From: Kalaharituber pfeilii
Taxonomy: Eukaryota > Ascomycota > Pezizomycetes > Pezizales > Pezizaceae
Direction: 5' to 3'
Assembly: GCA_015179045.1 (NCBI GenBank)
Contig: WHUZ01000001.1
Span: 434,001-498,000, forward strand
Length of the DNA: 64,000 nucleotides
Shown: piece after piece, positions 55,243 to 64,000 of the stretch
Numbering within the stretch: position 1 is the stretch's first letter
Layout: the number at the start of each line of letters is the position of its first letter
Notes under the pieces: generated by a model
Told to the model about the DNA's origin: nothing
The model's database searches: none
Seen by the model: the letters and a program-made list of their open reading frames with translations, nothing else
Made by a program: the position numbers and the translations under genes

Positions 55243-56516
55243 TCTGAATATGCTTTGGATTCGAAGTTGGGACTTGATGGAGAACTTGGTGCAAGTGAGG
55301 TGTCAAGTCAACGCGTTCGAAGCTAAAGCTGCAGAGTTGATATTTCAGATGAAGTTCTGAGGAAGGAGCGAAGATGTGAAGGGGGAATTGGTTGGTGGGT
55401 GGTGAGAAAAGAAGGAAGCAGTTAAGGATGGAACTCTACATCTCTTTATAGATGTTCGAGGGAAAGTGAATGCACAATATTCATGAAGAAATATCATAAC
55501 AGTATCCTGTAGTGATTGCAATGATGCAACAGCATGTCGGTGAAAAAGAGGACTGCTACTCAGACCGCTTGTAAAGCCGCGGTGTAACATAGAGATCACA
55601 GCATTGACATTTCGAATTTCGCGCATCTCCGTGAAGTGGTTGAGTACGACGCCGCGAGGGTCGTTTTCGGTGAGAGTCTTTACAATGAACCAGGGCCGAT
55701 GCAATTTGAGGACGTTTGACTAGCGCATTGGCCGTGAAACGTTGTTTGTATCGCTGAGTCCGAATTCAGTAATGAAAACCTAGGATTAAACCACCAAGAT
55801 TAGTTAGGGCCTGGTCCCCACGGGAATGCCGAACGTCATTACCGTCACTGCGGCTAAGCCGTTAATTAAGAAATCACCAATCAGCATCCAACTTTCAAGG
55901 TGCATTAGGGAATTGGTAATGGCTTGTATTTGCAAACATGTTGAAACGTTGTCATGTCTATATACACATTATCCACCATATGCTTTATTCAGTCTCAGTG
56001 GATAAAACGAAGTGTATACATCGCAGCCTGAAACCCCTCGCGCTATGCGCACGGCAGCATTGGCAGTTACTCGTGCACCACTCGGCTGCCAAGCGACAAG
56101 CTGGGGTTAAGGGATTCCCATGAAAATGCTGCGTCCAGGTTATGACAGTGCCTGTATCACCGAACATAAAGTCAAGTAATGGCTTCAATTTACAACTCGT
56201 TAACTGGGACAAGCATGCGTGCGAGCCAGGAACCGTACCGTGGATCTCAGATCCGATGCAGGTGAGAACTCTACAGATGTAGATGCAGCTGAGAACTCTA
56301 CAGATATAGATGCATCATCCTATAATGCGTTTGTTACACCTCGCACGGTGATTTCCGAAGTGAAATTCATGCAAGGGGCAGTGGGCGTTAACGCTAAGGT
56401 TGAACGTTGCCAGTGGGTATCATAACGTGGTACACGCGGGGATGGCGATGCCGATCGGCGGATAGTGCTGCCGCTTAGTTACAGTCGCACTGTGACCTAA
56501 CCTACCACCATGAGTA
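55243..56516. other. upstream region of the precursor gene, then gene-free
   Basis: Contains the TATA-like site at 55445 and no gene. A direct duplication GAGAACTCTACAGAT occurs near 56264 and 56291. Confidence 0.4.
55445..55450 (-). promoter_or_regulatory. TATA-like box of the cationic precursor gene
   Basis: TATAAA on the minus strand, about 200 bp upstream of the ATG at 55242. This spacing would leave a leader of about 170 nt. Confidence 0.4.
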
Positions 56517-57288
56517 CAGTCAGACCTTGCTATAATGAACCTCGCTATAGTGAAAACCTTGCTATAATGAACATACCACGCTCTCGGATTTCCATCCCCA
56601 TACAATTTTACCTTGCTATAATGAAATCACACCAAATAGTGTAATGAAAAAAAATCTAGAGGAAGTTATTTTTATCTACATACAAATTGTTCTTGCTATA
56701 ATGAAAAGATGCTCATGAAACCCATCGAAACTCCCCTGCTACTGCCTTGCCTCCTGCGCACCAGTGATTCTTGAACAGTCCAGAAAACAGCAACTATGTC
56801 GCTATGCGCTAGAGGTTGGTTTAAACCAAGTTGTGAGTGTCTGTTGCTTCCGGGTATATTGCTGGTATAATTGTCGCCGCTGGCTAGTAGATATCTCGAC
56901 TGTTAGAGCTCTGATCACGGAAGTCAGTCTACAGTGACCCGTGAAAGTCTTGGGGATTGGGCAATATTGGGGCAAGTGTATCATGCAAGCCTAATCCCCA
57001 AGACCTTATACGGGTCACTATACTATTGATTTACTTTTGATTTATATTCTTCTCCCACTATCACTGCTTCTTACATTTCTATTTCCATTCCTAATGATCA
57101 CTACCACCACCGTCCCATTCGAATTGATTTCTTCATGTGGCTATTTCCATTACTAGTAAGTCTTAATTAGTCGAACTCAGCTGCCAAGACTATATGACTA
57201 ATTTTCCACAATTTTCTATACTGAAAACCTTGCTATAGTGAAAACAAAGGGCCGAATTTTATGTATTCATTACAGCAAGGTCTGACTG
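56517..57288. mobile_element. pogo-like DNA transposon, deleted copy
   Basis: Terminal repeats CAGTCAGACCTTGCTATAAT and CAGCAAGGTCTGACTG, each next to a TA target dinucleotide (56515-56516 and 57289-57290). Subterminal CCTTGCTATAATGAA units recur on the left. The minus strand near 56802-56900 encodes QRRQLYQQYTRKQQTLTTWF, resembling the C-terminal tail of pogo/Tigger transposases. The catalytic domain is missing. Confidence 0.8.
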
Positions 57289-57290
57289 TA

Positions 57291-58507
57291 CGTGGCGGGA
57301 GTTGAATTATTCCGACAGGGAATTAACTTCAGGCATTAATTAACCAGTGGCAGTGCACAAACAAAAAACTCCTCGAACAAGAAAAGTACAGGATTTGATC
57401 ATTCTAGAATTTTTCCTAATTGAGTCTCTGTGCCAAGCGAAGCTAGGTATCGCCATCACAAAAGCTAACAAATTCTGAAAAGAGAAGAAATCAACCAGTA
57501 AAAGAATTGAAGAAATGGAATATGAAATATATATGTCGTGCTGACATACTGTACATAATGTTTGCCTTGACTATGTGAACTGTGCAGTGTATAGGCGATT
57601 GGTTGTCAATCACCGTTTTGTTAATCATGCACATGATCCTAAAGCGATCAAATGATGCTCTAAGATCAGTCTGGTTGCTCTATGATACTAGTGGAACGGA
57701 TCTAGCAACCCTAATTCTTAAAATTAGATAATGATTACAGTGGCTTTTTCAACCTGGAATCTTGCCGATTCGCTGTAGTCCATATCATAGCCACAATATG
57801 ACTTTACCATAGCGTCAATGAGTCTCAACCTTCTCCATTTTGCTTGCTGGTCCAAGCTTCCAAGCGATTGGCCAGTCTTCGGGTGTGTCTTGGTGCAATG
57901 TCCATTTCGCCACTTCCGCCCGTACTTCCACCTGTACTTGGTTTCTTATAACACTCTCTACCGCACCGCTCTGCAATGCACTGCTTTGTACATTATCATT
58001 CGCACTGCTTTATATACCACAGTTTGCACTACCCTTTGTGCCCCTTCCTCCAATACAATTCGCTCGTGGCATAAGATTAAATACGTCCGCTGTGTATATT
58101 ACGGTTCGCATCGCTTACACATCATGATTCGCACTGCTCTCCATAGTACCATGACAAATCTACATACCAGTGGTATCCACACCACACCTATCCCCTTTTG
58201 CTGATTCGTTTACCTATTATCCATTCAACTACGCATGATTCTATGATATTCTACTTCCAATACAAGAAATCACCTCAAACAATTACCTTTCTTCTTTATT
58301 CAACCGCACTTTCTGACCAGAGCTTGATTCTTGCTTCCTGTTTGTGAGCTCAATTTCCACTTCCTGTATGTGAGCTCGATTCCCGCTTCCCTATTCATGA
58401 GTGAGGTTGATTAAGAATTCAGTCACCAGTTTCAGAATATCTTCTATATATGATACGCTGTTTTTCCTGCTCTCAGGTTTACATGGTTGATTTTTATCCA
58501 GATTTGT
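57291..58507. other. gene-free stretch
   Basis: A low-complexity plus ORF (57818-58204) with recurring CGCACTGCTTT-like motifs is probably repeat DNA, not a gene. Confidence 0.4.
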
Positions 58508-59339
58508 TGTCACAGCCCGTGCCCTACAGCCTCCGCACACTCACGGCACGACCACCTCCTGCTGACAGCCGGCAGCTCATAGAACCGGCTAGCTATAGGT
58601 AGCTAGCCAGCCGTCAGTTACTGCCCTCCCACCGACAGCCGGCAAGATCAGAACTGGCTAGCTATAGCTCATAGAACCGGCTAGCTATAGGAAGCTAGCC
58701 AGCCGTCAGTTACTGCCCTCCCACCGACAGCCGGCAAGATCAGAACTGGCTAGCTATAGCTCATACAACCAGCTAGCTATATGTAGCTAGCCAGCCGTAG
58801 CCAGCCAGCTGCCAATAGCCCGCATCCCTGCCAAAAGTAGGCCTATGGCTTATCATGGTTGCTATAGTGAAAACTCTGCCTTCGCCGCTGCGCTTCCCTC
58901 GCCACGGCCCTCATTTCTGCCTCTCCCCTGCACTTGCTACTGCCCTCGTCGCCGCTCCTACCTTTATATTATGTTTCTTGGCTAATGGGCCTATCATATA
59001 TATAAAGGCCCCATCTGGCCCTCATGTAAATAGTTCTTTCTCTCCTTGCCTGTTGTCTTGTCTTCTTAATAGACTCATATGGTTCCTCGCAGTCCATATG
59101 TTCTTGTTATTCTTGTCAATCTCTAAATCTTATACAGTATCTGATCTTCCTCTCTGCCTCTTCAACATAGCCTGCCATCGCCGCTGAACTGGAACCGCTG
59201 AACTGCCACTCACGAGCCTCTGCTGTCGAGCCTCTCCTGTCAAGTTTATCAAGCCTCTGCCGTTCAGCGCCTGCGAAACTACTGTTACCCTGAACCGCTC
59301 GTATCCCTTAGCAGCGCCCGCCCACCGCCGCGCGTGACA
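58508..59339 (+). mobile_element. LTR-like segment, Gypsy type
   Basis: Starts TGTCACAG and ends GCGTGACA, 832 bp, with TTTGT before and TTTGC after it as a near-duplication. It contains a TATATATAAA box near 58998 and a 92-bp tandem repeat. It lies upstream of Gypsy integrase debris. No second copy is in the window. Confidence 0.6.
58552..58805. repeat. 92-bp tandem repeat inside the LTR
   Basis: About 2.7 units of GACAGCCGGCAAGATCAG followed by a palindrome-rich CTAGCTATAG / GCTAGC stretch. Confidence 0.85.
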
Positions 59340-59751
59340 TTTGCGGCACTCTATTAGAGAGCTCAGGATGCGATGTCAACTGGCTCTATTTGCAGGGGCT
59401 CTGGAACGACGACAAGGCCCCTTTGCTCAACACCCTGGTGATAGAGCCAGCAGGGGTCAGAGGCCAGACAGACTGGCTGTAAAAAATGCGTTTTCCCAGT
59501 TGCGGTGGCTCCTAACAAAAAATTAATCATTGTACATACATGCAAACTCACTGAAAAAATATTAAACTAGCACATACGTACAGACTTTATACCACACGAG
59601 AACTCCATGCGACACGAGAATTCCATGCCACACGAGCGCTCCACAGCCCATTCGGCTACAGAAAATGCACCTACAATTTCAAAGATGCTAAATTCACCTC
59701 ATTTCGAGGAGTTTAATCAATCACTAAGTCCTCTACCATGGGGTGACTCAG

Positions 59752-59895
59752 AACCCAAAGATCCCCAGCAGCCTATACCTGAAGACTAAAGACTCCCAGC
59801 GGCCTATACCTGAAGACTCCCAGCAATATCCTGGAGACTCCCCGGAATCTATTCCTGAAAACTTTGAGCAATCTATACCTGAGTTTAAGCAGCGG
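59752..59895 (+). repeat. degenerate tandem repeat, proline/glutamine-rich when read
   Basis: Imperfect units around GACTCCCAGCAGCCTATACC (about 24 bp). The first unit reads DPQQPIPED; later ones are broken by stops. Possibly a decayed gag tail. Confidence 0.5.
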
Positions 59896-59934
59896 GTTGG
59901 AGTCTGAATCAATTCTGGATTGGCAGGCATGAGA

Positions 59935-60160
59935 AGACCATGTCATGATAGACAAAACCGTTGGGTCACTTGGCTACCACTAGCCGAGTATGCATGCAAT
60001 ACCTCCAAAACGTCGACCCACGGTTATACACCCTTCGAGAGCCAATACGGATTTAACCCCAAAACAATACACGTCTCGGATGAGCATACCTTTGCCTCAC
60101 CGGCAGCTGAGGACTGTATCACAAGCGGGCTGTCTAAACGACCAAGGGATACGTTCTAGC
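59935..60160 (+). pseudogene. Gypsy integrase fragment (core C-terminal part)
   Basis: Encodes RWVTWLPLAEYACNTSKTS and GYTPFESQYGFNP, the well-known end of the Gypsy integrase core. It is interrupted after 60130 by an LTR-like segment and resumes at 60582. Confidence 0.8.
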
Positions 60161-60181
60161 GGATTCTAGCGATTTCGGAGG

Positions 60182-60581
60182 TGTCACGGTTCAGGAGTTC
60201 AGAGGTGTCACGGTTCAGGACTTCAGAGGTGTCATGGACTCAGGCCAGGCGGATCGTTGATTGACAAGACAACAGATGAGGAAGGAAAGAACTATCTACA
60301 AGGCGGCCATATTGGGCCCTTATATACATGGTGGGCCCTGTGGCCAAGAAGCAAAGACATGGCGGCGAAACACAGAATTTTCACAACAAGGACGCGCAAC
60401 AAGGACGCGCGGCGAAAGCAGACTTTTTCACATCTAGCGGACGATCAGTAACCGGCCTCTCTTGGTGGTTCGGTAGCCGGCTTATCATGGAAGTTCAGCG
60501 ATCGAGCGGTAGCCGGTTTATCTGGGCGGTAGCCGGCAACCGTTACCCTGAGTGCGGCGATGCAGGCATCGGGTCGTGACA
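60182..60581. mobile_element. solo LTR-like segment splitting the integrase relic
   Basis: Starts TGTCACGG and ends GTCGTGACA, 400 bp. Its first 72 bp are three copies of a 24-bp unit (TGTCACGGTTCAGGAGTTCA...). No matching 5-bp duplication was found. Confidence 0.6.
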
Positions 60582-60845
60582 GACTGGCTAGATCGGATGA
60601 CCACCGTACATAACCAGATACACGACACCCTCAAGAAACTTAATGATAAGAGGTCAAGACTCTTCACCGAAAAGTCAAGGCAGTTCAAAATAGGGGACAA
60701 AGTACTTGTTGATCGACGGAACCTACAGGTTAAGTCGGGCAACAACCGAACACTCACCAATAAGTATAATGGTCCCTACTACGAGGTGAAGAGAGTCGTG
60801 AGTCGCCATGCATACAAACTTGAGCTACCGAAAGGCATGCGACGT
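60582..60845 (+). pseudogene. Gypsy integrase C-terminal fragment
   Basis: Encodes DWLDRMTTVHNQIHDTLKK, FKIGDKVLVDRRNLQVKSG and GPYYEVKRV...AYKLELPKGMR, the integrase C-terminal zone. It is cut by a LINE insertion at about 60846. Confidence 0.82.
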
Positions 60846-61603
60846 TGATGGCAGGGTGAAGGTGTTGCTGCTTGCAGACTCTCAGGCAGCAATCAGCGCA
60901 GTGAAGACAGCAGGAGAAACTGGAAAAGCGAGGAATGTGGACCTGGCATGTGTGGTAGAGCTCGTAGCAGAAAGGCGGCGAAGGCTGAGGGATACCGTGG
61001 CTGTGAGGCTTCCAAGACCCAAGATCCATGTGGGGATAGAGGGCAATGAGAAGGCAGATGAGAAGGCCAAAGAGGGGGCTAGGTGTATGAGGTACGATGG
61101 GCAGGCTACTGAGGGTGGACTGCGCCGGGGGTTAGTCCGAAAGAGAAAGGAGGAGAGGGAGCGAGCTGGGTTTGGGAAGGGCAAGTTTGTGAAGTGGGGC
61201 AGAAGAGCTCTCATAAATTACACAGTGGCTGCGGACTGGGAAAGGCGGAGCGATGTGAGGAGGGAGATCAGTGGTGAGGAGGTGCAATGCACCTGTGGAG
61301 AGATGTGGAGTGCTGAACTGGAGCGGCCCCAGAAGAAAAATAAAGATGGGGCGCAAGTCACCTAGCAATCTTTGGAGGACTTAAAGGAGAAAGGGTGGCA
61401 ACAAGAGGGCGTGGTGGGCGACCCGGTCCAGTATTGGTTTGCTATCCTTGATCTGGGGTAGCTGACGTGTGTACTAGTACGTAGAGCATGTAGTTAGTGG
61501 CCTATAACCTTACTGTACCCGGGTATATGGGTGCGTGCCATAGGCTGGTAGCCTGTATGCAGGGTTACGTGACTCAAAAAAAAAAAAAAAAAAAAAAAAA
61601 AAC
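60846..61603 (+). mobile_element. 5'-truncated LINE (RNase H end only)
   Basis: The first half encodes VKVLLLADSQAAISAVKTAG, IHVGIEGNEKADEKAKEGA and CTCGEMWSAELERPQ: an RNase H and the start of the zinc knuckle. The 3' end reads CCTGTATGCAGGGTTACGTGA plus a long A-run. It belongs to a family distinct from LINE copies 1 and 2 but with a related tail. Confidence 0.85.
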
Positions 61604-61715
61604 GGGTGGTCGGGGAGAGAGACTTCTAACTTTTAACTTATTTCCTTATTTCCATATGTACTCGTCATAGCACATTGGGCGGCACACGAGTAACGATATA
61701 TAAAAAAAAAAAAGA
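61604..61715 (+). mobile_element. family B retroposon tail
   Basis: TATGTACTCGTCATAGC...GGCACACGAGTAACGATA plus A-run. The stem is CTCGT/ACGAG, a compensated version of CTCGC/GCGAG. It directly follows the LINE poly(A). Confidence 0.7.
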
Positions 61716-63270
61716 AAAGTTGTGATATGGCATTCTTTTCCAGAACTAGGAAAGTAGGTCACTTGACCTGTTCGTCACTTTGGCAGTTTCATGCCAAGCT
61801 CCTAGCTATCTTCCGTGAGGGATAAAGCGCGGTCCGGTAGCGATATGTTGTTATGTGCCGCTGTGGAGAGTCTGGGCGCGAGAACACCGCTGTGGGATGG
61901 ATGTGCCTTGGGGACGCAATCCCTTAATAGCAGGATGTTAGGTAGCCCAAAAGACATTTTGCCTTCGGTGTCCTCGTCTGCTCCCTACCGCGCCGGTAGT
62001 GCAACAGGCATGTAGTACCGCGTACAGTAACCCACTCATGCCACTTCTATCACTGCCTTTGCGCTTCCCCCAATCCTGCTTCTCCTTCTTGGGGGAGCCA
62101 ATTGTAATGCTTCGGGATAGCGGCTACGTCGAGGTCCGGCTTATGGAAGGCTCGATGGCATTCAGACACGAAGGTTCACCGGCGTTACCGCTGTGGGCAG
62201 CTTTTCCACCTTCAGTATTAGCGCGAGAATCGTGTGTCCTGTTTGTACTAGTATGAGTTCATTTATGCATGTGAGAAGACGTGCCTCGTCAGATTAGTCC
62301 AGCACGGCTGCATACGAGTACTTCAGAAAATAAAAAATCAAACAAAAAGTCATTGGGCAAAACAATAGCTGAAGCATGTACTATAGGTTGCTATACCACA
62401 GAGTTGAAGCGGTAGAGGGTAGGACACAGGGTTGACTAAGAAGGGCGAGTTGAGTTTTCTATCGATGGTCAACTGTAATAGGGTTCCTTGTAATTATAAT
62501 AGAGGTCTCCTAAGCATAGAGTTGTCCTCAGTTATACTCGCTATATATCGTAGAAACCGTAACACAGCAAGCGAAAAGTGAGGCTAGTGAGCACAGCAGT
62601 TTTCTTGCAAATATGTGGAGGATTGCTAATGGTATTCGACCACCGGTACCGGCAGGACATGGACATGCGGACGCAATGCATACGCCAGACTGCCGACTCA
62701 AGGAAGCCTGTTCGGACAGCAAAAAATTATGAGTATTAGTATCTCAGAAGACGTCAATGAATTGCAATACAAGTGGCTTAGCCAGTCTCGAGACTCAGAA
62801 GCTCCACATCCATAGGCCAGTTTTAGAATTGGGATTAGGCTAAGATTTCTGCACTGGCTAGTATATGTTGAGTTTGGAATAATACTACAGTGTATGTAGT
62901 AATACCACCGGTTTTGATTTGCATAGTTTCAAAAAGGAATTCAGCTCTCACATCGACGACCGATTCGATGCAAGCTAAGCAGAATTTCCGATACTAGCGA
63001 GTATTACTCTGTGTGTACTAGTGGTGCTCTCTTTGCATATGACGAAGGGCCCGGAACAAAATATAACTATACAATAGGAGTGAAAGATATGACGGCCCAA
63101 CGATATGGTGTAACGTACTAAAGTATGTAATACTAGGCGTAAGTTGGGACCAACTTATTAATAATATTTAGAAACACCGAGCATGAGATCTATAATTCCA
63201 GCATCTATTACACGAACACTACCACATTGTACATAGTACTGGTACTTCTATCCGCTTACGCGCTCCAAAT
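61716..63270. other. gene-free stretch
   Basis: Short ORFs only; no recognised repeat. Confidence 0.4.
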
Positions 63271-63286
63271 TTGTATTATATTATAT

Positions 63287-63344
63287 TTTTTTTTTTTTTA
63301 TTTCACGTAACCCCGCTTGCAGCTGTTCGCCATGGCAGGGCTGC
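63287..63344 (-). mobile_element. family A hairpin mini-retroposon
   Basis: T-run, complement of GCGGGGTTACGTGA and the A hairpin, ending at the GCCCTGC foot. Short duplication ATTATAT at 63280-63286 and 63345-63351. Confidence 0.75.
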
Positions 63345-63589
63345 ATTATATGATAAACCGGAATAGTTTATATTCTTCGCCGACGGTGGGCAGACAACAG
63401 TCTTCATGAGGAAGGTTTGAAGTCTCATGTCGAACGGGTGGCAGTAATATCTGTATACTCTCCAGCTCTTATAAGTTCCTGAAGTTGTGAACTGCTATAA
63501 GTTACAAATTAAGAGAATCTGCTAAGTATATGATAATGTCTCAGAAACTGATGACGAGGAGAAAAGCAACGTTACGACCTACACTCATA

Positions 63590-63636
63590 TCTGGTCGTAG
63601 CTTCTGGCCGGTACACGAGTTATGATAAAAAAAAAA
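63590..63636 (+). mobile_element. family B hairpin mini-retroposon
   Basis: 47 bp ending ACACGAGTTATGATA plus A-run. Flanked by GACCTACACTCATA (63576-63589) and GACCTACGCTCATA (63637-63650), 13 of 14 identical. Confidence 0.82.
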
Positions 63637-63703
63637 GACCTACGCTCATACTAGGCTTGTACAGACGGCCCCTACACAGTGCATAAAATTGAACATGCTG
63701 AAA

Positions 63704-64000
63704 TTAAACCTCCAACGTATCAACAACACCAGTCCCTTCATTTGCAGTGGAGTTGACTCTCTTTGACTCCAACAATCGCACTATATCTTCATGTCCGCTT
63801 TTGGCTGCCAAAGCTAGTGGTGGGCGAATATAGTTGGAGAGGGCCGGAATCGGATTGGCCCCTCGATCAAGTAGGAGTGTGACAAGTTCTTTCTGACCCG
63901 TAAATGCAGCTGCACCCAGGGCAGTCCCGCGCCCTGCCATGGCGAACAGCTGCAAGCGGGGTCACGTGATATATAAAAAAAAAAAAGGGCAGTCCCGTAC
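63704..64000 (-). CDS. ankyrin-repeat protein, C-terminal part, interrupted
   Basis: The minus strand encodes two ankyrin units, TALGAAAFTGQKELVTLLLD followed by RGANP, and PPLALAAKSGHEDIVRLLES, then a short tail to the stop at 63704. The gene continues past the window edge. A 57-bp family A insert with its 11-bp duplication sits just upstream of the first unit and adds 68 nt, which shifts frame. However, the insert read in this direction supplies a T-run, a GTGAC/GTAAC-like branch and CTTGCAG, after which the frame runs on into the ankyrin unit (LFAMAGRG). It may therefore act as a new splice acceptor. Role unknown: ankyrin repeats mediate protein contacts and are common in fungal NLR-like and other adaptor proteins. 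Confidence 0.75.
63930..63986 (+). mobile_element. family A hairpin mini-retroposon inside the ankyrin gene
   Basis: 57 bp starting at GCCCTGCCATGGCG and ending GCGGGGTCACGTGATATAT plus 12 A. A perfect 11-bp duplication GGGCAGTCCCG lies at 63919-63929 and 63987-63997. Confidence 0.92.

Noticed and set aside
57818..58204. 128-codon ORF rich in Thr, Cys and Tyr
   Set aside because: Made of recurring CGCACTGCTTT-like motifs; low-complexity repeat DNA.
58560..58800. CRISPR-like array
   Set aside because: The repeats are contiguous 92-bp tandem units without unique spacers, inside an LTR of a eukaryotic genome.

Overview
The window looks like repeat-rich nuclear DNA of a filamentous ascomycete. 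The reasons are short introns (45-114 nt) with GT..AG ends and CTAAC-like branch sites, Kex2-type secreted precursors, a fungal lipoxygenase ending in isoleucine, Tad-like non-LTR retrotransposons with an RNase H domain, and Copia, Gypsy, hAT, pogo and mariner-type debris. A Pezizomycete (truffle or morel lineage) would fit the low gene density, but I cannot place it from sequence alone. Genes are sparse and transposable elements (TEs) dominate.

Layout. 0-7 kb: the edge of an unknown minus-strand ORF, then a two-exon lipoxygenase (3887-6279, minus). 8-15 kb: mariner-type MITEs, a solo Copia LTR and gene-free DNA. 15.5-18.3 kb: a 5'-truncated LINE with a second tiny insertion at the same target site. 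21.7-23.5 kb: a C2H2 zinc-finger gene. 24.6 kb: a solo Gypsy LTR. 26.9-27.7 kb: a broken PD-(D/E)XK nuclease-like gene. 29.8-35.0 kb: a young Copia element with matching LTRs and one frameshift. 36.0-36.4 kb: a small secreted-protein gene. 37.6-43.4 kb: two hAT MITEs (one holding a full LINE copy), a CAGGCC-rich palindromic element and an inverted LINE fragment. 44.1-45.0 kb: a long fold-back element. 47.4-50.0 kb: a membrane protein with a heptad minisatellite cut by an in-frame TGA. 51.7-52.4 kb: a small secreted-protein gene hit by two retroposons. 54.6-55.2 kb: a secreted precursor with an acidic pro-region and a strongly cationic C-terminal domain. 56.5-61.7 kb: a pogo-like element, Gypsy debris and LINE tails. 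Right edge: an ankyrin-repeat gene interrupted by a 57-bp insertion.

The most unusual signal is a set of about 20 very short retroposed inserts (about 45-70 bp) in two families. Each is little more than the 3'-terminal hairpin of a resident LINE plus a poly(A) tail, and many are flanked by 7-14 bp target-site duplications. Copies start at or near the 5' foot of the hairpin, and the stems show compensatory changes between copies. They have landed in an ankyrin gene, a secreted-protein gene, the stop codon of a membrane-protein gene, a LINE boundary and even one another. This suggests that the LINE machinery mobilises a minimal hairpin RNA, or that its reverse transcription habitually ends just past the hairpin.
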